Positions 8,306 through 16,758 of a stretch of DNA of 34,283 nt are shown here, one piece after another. The position numbers were made by a program, and so were the translations under genes. Position 1 is the first letter of the stretch; each line of letters starts with the position of its first letter. The stretch comes from Sphaerobacteraceae bacterium. Lineage in GTDB: Bacteria > Chloroflexota > Chloroflexia > Thermomicrobiales > UBA6265. A model generated the notes under the pieces. The model saw nothing but the letters and a program-made list of their open reading frames with translations. It was not told the origin of the DNA and made no database searches. The stretch lies in NCBI GenBank assembly GCA_016781925.1, contig JADDPH010000112.1:9003-43285 (forward strand), given 5' to 3'.

Positions 8306-8731
8306 ATGTTGTCAACCGAGACCTGGCCACGACCGGCGGTTCGCATCTGGACCGTGGCTCAGCGCTTCCAAAAGTTCCTCGTCGTCGGCGCCGTCGGGCT
8401 GGGGGTCAACCAGGGAATGCTGGTCGTTCTCCATGACTTCGCCGGTTTGGGTTTGTTGATGGCCTCTCCCCTCGCGATTGTGGCCTCAATGATCGTCACG
8501 TTCATGCTCAACGAGGTCTGGACCTGGCACGACCGCGGCTCAGGCAGGATCCTGACGCGGGCTCTTCCCTACGCCCTGATCAACACCGGCGGGCTTGTCA
8601 TCAACACCGGCTTACTCTCGGCGCTCGTGGATCAGTCTGGAATGCACTACTTCGTCGCGAACCTGATCGGTGCTGGCACTGCCGCTGTCTGGAACTTCGC
8701 ATTGAACAACGCAATCACGTGGCGGGCCTGA
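8306..8731 (+). CDS. GtrA family membrane protein
   Basis: GtrA proteins are small membrane proteins thought to move polyprenyl-phosphate-linked sugars across the membrane for surface glycosylation. Four hydrophobic segments are seen in 141 residues. The hallmark start of the domain is FLVVGAVGLGVNQGML, and the second and fourth helices carry VTFMLNEVWTWHDRG and NLIGAGTAAVWNFALNNAIT with the typical W-x-F-x-x-N pattern. The start is uncertain: the ATG at 8306 gives normal GtrA length but its nearest purine-rich site (8287-8292) is 13 bases away; upstream in-frame starts would add a non-conserved leader. The next gene begins about 50 bases downstream and encodes a GT-C-like membrane protein, the expected partner class. 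Confidence 0.9.
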   Translation: MLSTETWPRPAVRIWTVAQRFQKFLVVGAVGLGVNQGMLVVLHDFAGLGLLMASPLAIVASMIVTFMLNEVWTWHDRGSGRILTRALPYALINTGGLVINTGLLSALVDQSGMHYFVANLIGAGTAAVWNFALNNAITWRA

Positions 8732-8784
8732 GGTCCGCTGTTCTCGACCCACCGCCGGCTTTAACAGGCGGCGGGAGACGACCA

Positions 8785-10170
8785 TTGACGACTGCTCAGG
8801 CCCCTAAAGCATCCCAGCGCGCCGCAACGCGGGAGGATGCGGGCTGGCTTGCGCCACTGGTCTTGCTTTTCCTCATCAAGCAACTCTTGCTCGTAGCCAT
8901 CATTGGTCCTTTCACCGGGCACGACGAGGTCGACCACTTCTACTACATCCAGCGGCTGGCGGCGGGCGATGGCCTCGGGGTCGTCGGCGAGGTGATGCTG
9001 CCGGAAGAGACGAAGCCGTACCAGAAGTACGTGGCCGACTACCCCAACAACGCAGAAGTCATCCAGCCCCCGCTCTACCACGCCCTGCTTGCTCCGATCA
9101 GCCGGCTGATTCCGCGCGGGGTGGAGACGAATCTCTACGCGCTCCGACTGATCTCCGTGGTGATCGGTCTGGCCGCCGTCTGGCTTGCCTACCTGACTGC
9201 TCGCCTCGTCTTCCCTGACTCGCCCCTGCTGCGTGCCGGGGTTCCGATCTTTGTCGCGTTTCAGCCTCAATTCTCGTTCGAAGCAGCGATCGTCAATCAT
9301 GACATCCTGGTGATTGCACTCTTCTCCCTCGTCGTCTACCTGACTCTCCGGGGCCTGCACGATGGGTTCTCGCCCCGTCTTGAGTTACTCCTGGGGTTCG
9401 TTGTAGCGGCTGGCCTCTGGACGAAGACAAGCTTTGGTCTGGTGCTGCCCGTCATGGTGCTGGGGGTGTGGCTCGCGTGGCGGGACCGGCGACGTGAATG
9501 GGGAGACTGGCTGGACGCCTGGCACTGGCTGGTCGGCAGCCTCGTCGTCACGGTCCTGTTGCCCCTCCTCCTGGTTGCTCCTTGGTTCGTGCGCTCTTTC
9601 GTGCTGTACGGCGATCCCACTGGGGCGCGCCGCCTGCAGGAGATCCCGGAGTACGGCGACCAGGCCCAGGCCTACTGGGCCATGCTCGCAAGCAAGGAAT
9701 TCTGGCGAGGCCGGTTGGAGGATTTCTGGGGCAATTACGGCTGGCGGCAGGTGCCGTTCGACCCCGGGGTCTATCGCCTCATCTGGACGCTCTGGGCAGC
9801 GGCCGGGATCGCCTTGCTCGCGTTCCTGATCCGGGCCCTAGTGCGCCGCCGCCGACACTTGCCCCCGATGCTCAGCCGCTTTCAGTGGCGGGCGCTCAGG
9901 TTGCTGGCGCTGTCGGTTGTGCTATTGGTCTACGGTGTCCTCTACGTTGGGACCATCCAGTTCACGCAGTCCAGGTTCGCGTTTCCCGGGATGATCGGAT
10001 TCGCCGTCCTCACCCTCGTCGGGGTAGATCGTTGGTTGCCGGGCCGGCTGCGGCCGCTGGCGCTTCCTCTGCTGCTGGTCCTCTTGGTGGGCCTCAACGT
10101 CCTGGTCAGCCTTCGGTTTCTGATCCCCTTCTACTACGGTCCAGGCGGTGGCGGCGCCATCTCGCCGTGA
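8785..10170 (+). CDS. GT-C-like polytopic membrane protein (putative glycosyltransferase, DUF2142/ArnT-like)
   Basis: This is a large membrane protein of about 461 residues with roughly ten to twelve hydrophobic segments. The first extracytoplasmic loop has FTGHDEVDHFYYIQRLA; an Asp/Glu-containing first loop is typical of GT-C enzymes that use polyprenyl-phosphate sugars. Later landmarks are QPPLYHALLAP, FVAFQPQFSFEAAIVNHDIL and DFWGNYGWRQVPF, all shared with the paralogue at 12671-14137. I chose the TTG at 8785 because GGGAG (8773-8777) lies 7 bases upstream; a GTG at 8719 in the same frame overlaps the GtrA gene and has no site. It overlaps the next gene by one base (TGATG), so the two are translationally coupled. 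The acceptor and sugar cannot be told from sequence. Confidence 0.8.
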   Translation: MTTAQAPKASQRAATREDAGWLAPLVLLFLIKQLLLVAIIGPFTGHDEVDHFYYIQRLAAGDGLGVVGEVMLPEETKPYQKYVADYPNNAEVIQPPLYHALLAPISRLIPRGVETNLYALRLISVVIGLAAVWLAYLTARLVFPDSPLLRAGVPIFVAFQPQFSFEAAIVNHDILVIALFSLVVYLTLRGLHDGFSPRLELLLGFVVAAGLWTKTSFGLVLPVMVLGVWLAWRDRRREWGDWLDAWHWLVGSLVVTVLLPLLLVAPWFVRSFVLYGDPTGARRLQEIPEYGDQAQAYWAMLASKEFWRGRLEDFWGNYGWRQVPFDPGVYRLIWTLWAAAGIALLAFLIRALVRRRRHLPPMLSRFQWRALRLLALSVVLLVYGVLYVGTIQFTQSRFAFPGMIGFAVLTLVGVDRWLPGRLRPLALPLLLVLLVGLNVLVSLRFLIPFYYGPGGGGAISP

Positions 10171-10832
10171 TGCACCGGAGCGCCGTCCCGGCGCTAGTTG
10201 CTATTGCAACGGTGACCGTCCTGCTCATCGGGGCTCTCGCCGTGCCATTGGAGGTGCGGAACAGCGCGCCGTTCGGGTTCAATCTCACCCTTGATGCAGA
10301 GCGCGGAATCGCCGTCACAGGCCGACGGGTGGTGCCCAACTATCCGAATTTCAACCGGGTGGATCTGGATCTGCGATCCTACACCATGGGCGATGCCTAT
10401 GACCTCACCCTCTACATCCAGCCCGACGAACGGGGTGCCACGCCGATCCGAACGATCCCTCTGACCATTCCGGCGTCTCAGATCTATCACCGGAAAGCAC
10501 CGTTCGCGGTGCCATTCACCACCGTTCGCTTCCCCCCCATCGCCAATTCTGCAGGTCAGCCGTACGAAGTCTGGGTGGAGCGCGGAACCCGAAACCGCGA
10601 TGACGTCATCGCAGTCTGGAGCTTCAAGACCTACTCCCGCGTCACGGGGAGGCTTGTCCTTGGTGCGTTGCTCAACCACCCAGCCGGAACAGCCGCGCCA
10701 GGTGCGGTGGGAGCGGTGCTCACTCTCTTGCTCCTCGGGTTCGTCGCTGCCGTCGGATGGCTCATGGGGGGCTTGACGGCGTACGCCTTGCGATGGAATC
10801 ACGGCTCGCCTGGGCGACCTGCGTCTCGTTAG
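10170..10832 (+). CDS. Bitopic membrane protein with an exposed beta-rich domain (unknown)
   Basis: Not recognised as a named family. The ATG at 10170 shares its A with the TGA of the upstream gene. The 220-residue product has an N-terminal hydrophobic segment (about 5-27, ALVAIATVTVLLIGALAVPL), a central domain with many short beta-like stretches (RVDLDLRSYTMGDAYDLTLY, PYEVWVERGTRNRDD) and a second hydrophobic segment near 180-208. This suggests two membrane anchors with an exocytoplasmic beta domain of about 140 residues between them. Tight coupling to the GT-C-like gene suggests an accessory subunit or acceptor-binding role; this is inference. The open frame extends far upstream of 10170, but that part is the shadow of the previous gene. 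Confidence 0.78.
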   Translation: MHRSAVPALVAIATVTVLLIGALAVPLEVRNSAPFGFNLTLDAERGIAVTGRRVVPNYPNFNRVDLDLRSYTMGDAYDLTLYIQPDERGATPIRTIPLTIPASQIYHRKAPFAVPFTTVRFPPIANSAGQPYEVWVERGTRNRDDVIAVWSFKTYSRVTGRLVLGALLNHPAGTAAPGAVGAVLTLLLLGFVAAVGWLMGGLTAYALRWNHGSPGRPASR

Positions 10833-10852
10833 TGGCTCCTGCTGCTGACGAA

Positions 10853-10861
10853 TGGTATACA
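10853..10861 (+). promoter_or_regulatory. Possible extended -10 promoter before the flavoprotein gene
   Basis: TGG followed by TATACA (10853-10861) fits an extended -10 element (TGn-TATAAT-like), in a locally AT-richer patch between the gene ending at 10832 and the flavoprotein gene at 11017. The hexamer 17 bases upstream (TGGCTC) is a poor -35. Weak, position-based evidence only. Confidence 0.3.
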
Positions 10862-10871
10862 GTACGGGATT

Positions 10872-10897
10872 CGCGCGGCGGGCAAGGATGCCGCGCG
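10872..10897 (+). other. 8-bp GC hairpin in the intergenic leader
   Basis: Arms 10872-10879 (CGCGCGGC) and 10890-10897 pair exactly around a 10-base loop. It lies 40 bases after one stop and about 120 bases before the next start. It could terminate the GtrA-GT-C unit or lie in the leader of the flavoprotein mRNA. Confidence 0.35.
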
Positions 10898-11016
10898 CCC
10901 ACGAAATGGTGAGCTATCACGTTGACTCCAGCGTTTACTAGCGCGTTACTCCGGGTGCTGACCTGCGAGTTGCTCCATGATGGCGGGCGGACCGCCCGGG
11001 GAAGGAACTAAAACCA

Positions 11017-12525
11017 ATGGAGAACGGCCACGGGCTTGACGGTTTGAGCGGCACTCCGGCCACGGGTGCAAACAAGACGACGGTGGTCATGGGCGCAGGG
11101 CCGGGCGGGCTCTGCTCCGCTTACGTGTTGAGCAAAGCTCATAGGCCGACCATGGTCCTTGAGAAGGCACCCTTTGTGGGTGGGTTGGCGCGGACAATCA
11201 AGCGTCAAACGGAGCATGGCGAGTTCAAGTTCGACATCGGCGGGCACCGCTGGTTTACGAAGAACGACGAGCTGAACGACCTGTTTCGAGAGGTCGTCGC
11301 CGAGGAACTGCTCTGGGTCAATCGGATCAGCCGCATCTACTTCGACGGCCGCTACGTTGACTATCCTCTTAAGATCAGCAACGCGCTAAAGGCCATCGGC
11401 CCGATCACCTCGGCCCGGGCAGTCGCGGACTACGGGCGGACCCGGGTCACCCATCGGATCAAGCCCGTCAAGATCGAGTCGATGGAGGACGCCTACGTCG
11501 ACCAGTTCGGGCCGACGCTCTACAAGCTCTTCTTTCAGCGCTACTCCGAGAAGGTGTGGGGCCTGCCCTGCGACCAGATGAGCGGGGACTGGGTCTCGCA
11601 GCGCTCCAAGGGTATGAGCCTGATGACCGCCGTCAAGGACGCCGTGATTCCGTCCAAGGGCAAGGTTGTCAGCTTGATCGACGAGTTCATGTACCCACGG
11701 GACGGCTTCGGCCGCTTCTCTGAGCGGATGGCCGACGGCATCACCCAGATGGGCAACCAGATTCGCCTCGGTACCGGGGTTGAGAAGGTCCACCGTGAGG
11801 GCAACCGGGTAACCGGTCTCACGGTTTCGACCGACGCCGGCACGGAGTTCGTGGAGGGTGACAACTTCATCTCCTCGATCCCGCTGACGGTGCTAGCCCA
11901 GATCATGGAGCCCGCCGCACCCGCCGAAGTGATCGAGGCCGCGAAGAAGCTCACCTTCCGCAACATCATCACGGTCAACCTGATGCTCAAAAAGCGACAG
12001 GTGACTCCGGACACCTGGCTCTACGTCCACGACCGGAACATCCTCTTCGGCCGCTTCCATGAGCCGAAGAACTGGAGCCCGGCAATGGTGCCGAGCGATG
12101 AATACACCTCCCTCGTGGTGGAGTACTTCTGCTCCTTCGGCGACCACATCTGGAACATGACCGAGGAGCAACTCGTCGAGCAGACGGTCAAGCACCTGAT
12201 CGACGACATGGGCTTCATCACCCGCGACGAGGTCATCGACGGGTTCATCATCCGGGCACCGCGGGCCTACCCGTCCTACGTGATCGGGTACGAGGAGCCG
12301 CTGGCGAAGATCAAGGCGTTCATCGATGGATTCGAGAACCTGCAGATCATCGGTCGTTACGGTACCTTCCGCTACAACAACACCGACCACTCCATCGAGA
12401 CCGGACTGCTGGCGGCGAAGAATATCCTCGGCGAGCACCACGACCTTGACCAGGTCAACGCCGACAAGGAGTACCACGAGATCAAGCGGGTCGCCGAACC
12501 CGCCGGGACACCCAGCCGCCGGTAA
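11017..12525 (+). CDS. FAD/NAD(P)-dependent oxidoreductase, UDP-galactopyranose-mutase/amine-oxidase-like
   Basis: This is a flavoprotein of 502 residues. The start ATG has GAAGGA (11001-11006) 10 bases upstream. The N terminus carries the Rossmann FAD-binding motif GAGPGG (26-31), with an acidic residue at the end of the second strand (VLEK, E49) and VGGLART (54-60), then DIGGHRWF (73-80), a pattern shared with UDP-galactopyranose mutases and related oxidoreductases of glycan clusters. The middle has LFFQRYSEKVWGLPCDQMSG and YPRDGFGRFSERMADGI, and the C terminus has IIGRYGTFRYNNTDHSIETG, the second FAD-contacting region. Family placement is good; whether it is a true mutase is not shown. Protoporphyrinogen-oxidase-like enzymes are a less likely alternative. 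Flanking GT-C-like genes suggest a role in sugar-nucleotide or lipid-linked sugar modification. Confidence 0.85.
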   Translation: MENGHGLDGLSGTPATGANKTTVVMGAGPGGLCSAYVLSKAHRPTMVLEKAPFVGGLARTIKRQTEHGEFKFDIGGHRWFTKNDELNDLFREVVAEELLWVNRISRIYFDGRYVDYPLKISNALKAIGPITSARAVADYGRTRVTHRIKPVKIESMEDAYVDQFGPTLYKLFFQRYSEKVWGLPCDQMSGDWVSQRSKGMSLMTAVKDAVIPSKGKVVSLIDEFMYPRDGFGRFSERMADGITQMGNQIRLGTGVEKVHREGNRVTGLTVSTDAGTEFVEGDNFISSIPLTVLAQIMEPAAPAEVIEAAKKLTFRNIITVNLMLKKRQVTPDTWLYVHDRNILFGRFHEPKNWSPAMVPSDEYTSLVVEYFCSFGDHIWNMTEEQLVEQTVKHLIDDMGFITRDEVIDGFIIRAPRAYPSYVIGYEEPLAKIKAFIDGFENLQIIGRYGTFRYNNTDHSIETGLLAAKNILGEHHDLDQVNADKEYHEIKRVAEPAGTPSRR

Positions 12526-12566
12526 AGCGAGCGAAGGACCAGCGGCGCCGGGAGACGGCAAGCGCA

Positions 12567-12598
12567 GCCACGCGTGAGATGTAGCTCTCACGCGTGGC
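12567..12598 (+). terminator. 13-bp hairpin after the flavoprotein gene
   Basis: Arms 12567-12579 (GCCACGCGTGAGA) and 12586-12598 pair perfectly around the 6-base loop TGTAGC, 41 bases after the stop codon. There is no downstream T-run. A terminator is the likely reading. The AT-richer stretch at 12636-12657 just after it may hold the promoter of the next gene, but no good hexamer pair was found. Confidence 0.7.
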
Positions 12599-12670
12599 CG
12601 CGTGATCACCTTGCCTTAGGCTTCTTGGTCTCCGTTCAATGTTTATCTGTAGATACTGCCTGGGAAGTGC

Positions 12671-14137
12671 ATGGCCGAACTGGCGGGGACGGGATCCGTG
12701 CCAAGCCCCAGAACGGGGACGATAAAGGTTGCGGGCAGGTGGTGGACGGCCCTCCGCGGTCGTCCACTCGTGCAGCAATTCGTCCTCGTGCTGCTGACTC
12801 TCTACCTGGCGAAGCAGGTCATCTACGTCGTCGCCTTTCCCCCGTTCACCGGCCATGATGAGGTGGCCCACTACGCCTACCTGCGAACCGTGGCCACTGA
12901 GGGACGCGTCCCGGTCCTGCTCGAGGACCAACTTCCAAATGACCTGTACCGTTACTGCCGCTATACGCTGGACTGGAATCCCTGCGTGCCGAGCAACCCG
13001 GCAGCCCTGAGCAATCCGCCGCGCGGGCTTCCCGGTCGTCCCCAGGGCATGCAATACGCGGCGAACCATCCGCCGCTCTACTACATCCTGATGACGCCAA
13101 TCTACTGGGCGACGCAGGGGGCCTCACCGGCCGCTCAGCAGTACGTGTTGCGCACAGCAGCCATCCCATTCGGCATCGCAACCGTTCTCCTCGCCTATCT
13201 CCTCGCTCGGGCACTGTTCCCGGCTGATCGCTTTCTGTCCTTCACGGTGCCGGCCTTTGTCGCGCTCCAGCCCCAGATCTCCTACGAAGCCGCGATGGTC
13301 AACAACGACATCGTCTCTATTGCACTCTACAGCTGGGTTCTTTACCTGCTGGTCGTCGGCCTACGCGACCGGTTCCCCCCTAAGACCTGTGTGCTGATCG
13401 GTTTTGCGCTAGGGTTGGCTCTGCTGACGAAGGGAACTTCGCTCACCGCCCTCCCGATCGTGGGGTTGACCGTCATTGCCGGGACAGGCTGGAAGGACCT
13501 CCGGGGGTGGGCCACGCGGGGTCTCCTGATCGCGGCGCCACTCGTCGTCCTGGTGTCACCCTGGTACGCGTACTTGTACCGGACCTATGGCAACCTCACC
13601 GGCTTCGACCAAATTGCGGAATTGCAAAGGTGGAACCGACCGCAGGGCGGGTTCATAGCCCAACTCTTCGACCGCGGGTTTGCGTTCGACCGGTTCCACG
13701 AAACGTGGGGTCAGTTTGGCTGGCGCCAGATCCCGCTCTCCACGCCGATGCTCTGGGCAATTGGACTTCCCCTCGCGTTCGCGTTCGGCGGGCTCGTTCA
13801 GTACGCCTTCTCAGCCGCACGTCGAGGGGACCGGACCGAGGACGATCCGGTACTCCGGCCGGCACGGTGGCAGGCGCTGGCACTGCTGATGCTCGCAGGC
13901 ACCTGCCTTGTGGCCTACCTGGCAGTGGTGCAGTTCGGAACGCGATTCGTGCTCACGCAGGCCCGCTATTACTTTTCGGCGATCAACGCGGCCGCGCTTC
14001 TCCTGCTTCTCGGATTGCGAACCCTCATCCCGGTGCGGCATCACGCCTATGGTCAAACAGTTGTCTTTTCCGCCCTCGTCTTGCTCAACGTGCTCATCTT
14101 CACGCAATACGTGTTACCGCACTATCCCAACTGGTAG
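12671..14137 (+). CDS. GT-C-like polytopic membrane protein, paralogue of the gene at 8785
   Basis: This is a 488-residue membrane protein with about ten to twelve hydrophobic segments and the same landmarks as its paralogue: FTGHDEVAHYAYLRTVA in the first outer loop, NHPPLYYILMTPIYW, FVALQPQISYEAAMVNNDI and WGQFGWRQIPLSTP. The first loop is longer here and holds two cysteines (RYCRYTLDWNPCVP) absent from the paralogue, which could form an extracytoplasmic disulfide. The ATG at 12671 has a weak GGGAAG site 3 bases upstream, so a different start is possible. Probable role: transfer of a sugar from a lipid carrier on the outer membrane face. DUF2142-like naming is an estimate from pattern, not a search. 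Confidence 0.8.
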   Translation: MAELAGTGSVPSPRTGTIKVAGRWWTALRGRPLVQQFVLVLLTLYLAKQVIYVVAFPPFTGHDEVAHYAYLRTVATEGRVPVLLEDQLPNDLYRYCRYTLDWNPCVPSNPAALSNPPRGLPGRPQGMQYAANHPPLYYILMTPIYWATQGASPAAQQYVLRTAAIPFGIATVLLAYLLARALFPADRFLSFTVPAFVALQPQISYEAAMVNNDIVSIALYSWVLYLLVVGLRDRFPPKTCVLIGFALGLALLTKGTSLTALPIVGLTVIAGTGWKDLRGWATRGLLIAAPLVVLVSPWYAYLYRTYGNLTGFDQIAELQRWNRPQGGFIAQLFDRGFAFDRFHETWGQFGWRQIPLSTPMLWAIGLPLAFAFGGLVQYAFSAARRGDRTEDDPVLRPARWQALALLMLAGTCLVAYLAVVQFGTRFVLTQARYYFSAINAAALLLLLGLRTLIPVRHHAYGQTVVFSALVLLNVLIFTQYVLPHYPNW

Positions 14138-14167
14138 AACCGGACGGGACGAGCACGAGGACGCGCC

Positions 14168-14620
14168 GTGAATGCCGAGAGCAGGGAATCGATAGCCCGG
14201 GGCCGATCCGAAGCTGGCAGCTCGTTTGGCGGTTCAGGGCACACGAGTGCGAACATCGAGACCAGTTCACTGAGGCGGACCCGCCTATTTGTATGGGCCG
14301 GCCTGACGGTGGCGTTTGTCCTTTTCCTCGCCGTGGGTAGCGTGACGGTCCACACTGGTAACCAGAGATCTCAGCGTGCCCGGGTGACGCAGGTCTGGGC
14401 AGCCAAAGCTGACACCTTGCCGGACGTGGGCCAGCGGACCCTGCTCCGGTTCTCCTACTTCGCCGCCACAGTGCTGTTCATGGCGGCCTCCATCGCGGGC
14501 TTGGGCTTTCTGCTCGATCCCTTTGGGGCCGCGGAACCGTCAAAACCAGACGGCTCCTTTGAGCCTGCTCCCCCTGAAGGCGTGGAAGTCGATTCGGTGC
14601 CAGGACCGGCTAAAGGGTGA
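14168..14620 (+). CDS. Small two-helix membrane protein (unknown, 150 aa)
   Basis: No family recognised. The start is GTG at 14168 with GAGG (14157-14160) 7 bases before it. It has a hydrophilic N terminus of about 38 residues, one hydrophobic segment at about 39-61 (RLFVWAGLTVAFVLFLAVGS), a loop of about 30 residues, a second hydrophobic segment at about 93-116 and an acidic, Pro-rich C-terminal tail. Its stop overlaps the GTG of the next gene (GTGA, 14617-14620), so the two are translationally coupled. It lies 30 bases after the GT-C-like gene and probably shares its mRNA. A scaffold or chain-length role is possible but unsupported. Confidence 0.72.
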   Translation: MNAESRESIARGRSEAGSSFGGSGHTSANIETSSLRRTRLFVWAGLTVAFVLFLAVGSVTVHTGNQRSQRARVTQVWAAKADTLPDVGQRTLLRFSYFAATVLFMAASIAGLGFLLDPFGAAEPSKPDGSFEPAPPEGVEVDSVPGPAKG

Positions 14621-16758
14621 CCGACCGATCTGCGGTCACCGGACCTCGAGAAGAGCCAGCCGCGTTCCCATTGCCGCCCCCAACACCCATCCTTCCTTCT
14701 TCCACCTCCAGGGCCGTCCCGAACCGCTGGTGGTTCATCCTAACAGCGCTCCTCGCGCTCTGGGTCGCCGCCCGGCTCGGCGCGTTTGATCTTCGGGCGC
14801 AGGTTCCCGGCGCAAACGGCGGCATCGTCACTGTTCCTAACACCTTTGCTACGGTCGATCACCCCTTTCACGCCACACGGGCAGAAACCTTGCGGCGGGC
14901 CCTCGCGGCCGGAAATCCCCTCAGATGGATCGGTAATCACCAGGGCGGGTATCCCGTGGAGTTTTACCCGCTCGGCGTAGCCTGGCTGGATGTGGGCGCT
15001 TGGGCATTACTGCTCGGTGCCCTCCCCATGGCTGCCGCGCACAAGCTGGTCGTGATCGCGATCTTTCTCGCGCCCGGGCTCGCCTATCTCCTGATGGCCC
15101 GGCGGGATGGCTGGGGGCTGGGAGTCGGCCTGCTTGGCCTCGCCGGGCACGTGGCTGTACCGGGCGCATGGTGGCAGGGCGGATACACCGAGCTTGTCGA
15201 GTGGGGCCTCGTCACGAATGTCGCCGCGGCCGTGGCGCTCCTGTTCGTCCTGATCGGCTTGGTGACCTATCTGGAAGATGGGAACCGGCGGGCCGGTGCC
15301 GGCGCCGCGTTGGCGGCAGGGTTTGCCATCTCCACCAACCCCCGGTCCCTCGTCGCTCTGGCCGTCCTTGGCGCGGGCGTTTGGCTTGCCGCGATTCTGG
15401 CAGCACGTCGCCAGCAACCATCACCATTCCTCCTCGCCGCGCGCTTAGCGACGGTTGGGGTGGTGGCGGCCGCGCTAGCGGCGCCCGAACTGATCTCTCT
15501 GGTCCGGTTCAGCGACCTGTATTATTTCGTCCACTACTCGGGGTACGCGGCGCCTCGCGATTATGTCCGCTCCGTTGCTCAGTCCCTCTCCCTACCAGTC
15601 CTGTCTTTTGCGTTGGGTGGACTGGTCGCCGCCGGGAGCCCCATGCGGCCCGTCACGCGCGCCGTCGCCGTAACGCTGAGCCTGTACGTGGCCTCGACCC
15701 TGGCACTGAGCTTTGGGCCGGGTGGGGGTGGGGTGTTCGAGCAACTCGAAACGACGCGGCTGATGCCGTTTCAACGACTGCTCTCCCTCTATCTGGCCGC
15801 GGTGGCGCTGCACGTCGTGGTCGATCGCATCGGGTCGGTCATCCCGCGCGCAGACGGAGTCGGTGAGGTGATTCAGCTGGCGGTGGCAGGTCTGCTCCTG
15901 CTCCTGCCGATGGGGAAGTTCGCACCCGGATCGCCACCCAGTGAAGTGCGGGCGGCTGACCGCTCCCTCTACGCTATCGAGACAACCGGGCAAGCGGCGA
16001 CGGCCGATTTCACTGCCGCGATTCGAGCCGCGGACGACCTGGCCCCTCCAGGCACGGCGATCCTGGTTCTTGGCACCGCTATCTCCTGGCACCAGCAGCT
16101 CTGGGCACCAACCATGGCGCGAGAAGGGCGACCGTTCTTCTACGACGACTGGCTGTGGGACTGGCAGACGCGCCATGTTGGCCCGTTCGACTACCGGCAA
16201 GGGCACGCCTACCCGCCATCCCGGGTCGGGGAAGCGCTGCGGACCGACTACCTGGAGCGGCATGGCGTCGGTGCCGTCGTGGTCACGGAACCAGCCAACA
16301 AACGTTTCGCCGCTGCGGCCACCAACGTCCGGCTCGTTCAGCGGGGGCTCTTTGACGTTTACGCCGTCGAGTCGCCGACCCCGATGGTGACCTTTACCGG
16401 TGGGTCGACCTCCCGGGTGATGGTGGAGGACCACCGGGTGGAGGCGGAGGGCACGAGTACGGGCGGCACCGCTAAGGTCCGGCGGACGTGGTACCCGCGC
16501 TGGAAAGCCACGGTGAACGGGCGACAGGTACCGGTCACGCAAGCCGAGGATGGGTACATGGAGGTACCAGTCCCTACGGGAGCCGCCCGCCTCGATCTCG
16601 TGTATGTGGTTGACGGCCTGGATTGGCTGGCGCGGATCCTCTCTGTGAGCGGATTTGCCGGCGCCGCGCTGCTCCTCGCCCGTTCAGGGTGCAGCGTGCC
16701 GTCGTCCCGAGATCGCCGGTGGCTACGGGTGCTCCGCCGCCGCGTTCAGCCCTCTTAG
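14617..16758 (+). CDS. Large polytopic membrane protein, PTPS-related/YfhO-like (putative glycosyltransferase)
   Basis: This is a 713-residue protein. About ten hydrophobic segments fill residues 40-430, and a soluble C-terminal part follows (about 450-680) before a last hydrophobic segment (about 688-703). The first outer loop contains TFATVDHPFHATRAETL and GNHQGGYPVEFYPLG, a pattern I associate with the '6-pyruvoyl-tetrahydropterin synthase related' membrane domain; despite that name the proteins look like GT-C enzymes. The C-terminal YPRWKATVNGRQVPVTQAED resembles the beta domain ending of YfhO-like proteins. The start is GTG at 14617, overlapping the previous stop. Its stop overlaps the stop of the opposite-strand gene by 3-4 bases. 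Probable role: sugar transfer at the cell surface, with the substrate unknown. Confidence 0.8.
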   Translation: MTDRSAVTGPREEPAAFPLPPPTPILPSSTSRAVPNRWWFILTALLALWVAARLGAFDLRAQVPGANGGIVTVPNTFATVDHPFHATRAETLRRALAAGNPLRWIGNHQGGYPVEFYPLGVAWLDVGAWALLLGALPMAAAHKLVVIAIFLAPGLAYLLMARRDGWGLGVGLLGLAGHVAVPGAWWQGGYTELVEWGLVTNVAAAVALLFVLIGLVTYLEDGNRRAGAGAALAAGFAISTNPRSLVALAVLGAGVWLAAILAARRQQPSPFLLAARLATVGVVAAALAAPELISLVRFSDLYYFVHYSGYAAPRDYVRSVAQSLSLPVLSFALGGLVAAGSPMRPVTRAVAVTLSLYVASTLALSFGPGGGGVFEQLETTRLMPFQRLLSLYLAAVALHVVVDRIGSVIPRADGVGEVIQLAVAGLLLLLPMGKFAPGSPPSEVRAADRSLYAIETTGQAATADFTAAIRAADDLAPPGTAILVLGTAISWHQQLWAPTMAREGRPFFYDDWLWDWQTRHVGPFDYRQGHAYPPSRVGEALRTDYLERHGVGAVVVTEPANKRFAAAATNVRLVQRGLFDVYAVESPTPMVTFTGGSTSRVMVEDHRVEAEGTSTGGTAKVRRTWYPRWKATVNGRQVPVTQAEDGYMEVPVPTGAARLDLVYVVDGLDWLARILSVSGFAGAALLLARSGCSVPSSRDRRWLRVLRRRVQPS

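Noticed and set aside
9498-10169. Long upstream extension of the bitopic membrane protein frame
   Set aside because: It lies wholly within the GT-C-like gene in another frame, with Arg/Pro/Gly-rich shadow composition; ATG 10170 is coupled to the upstream stop.
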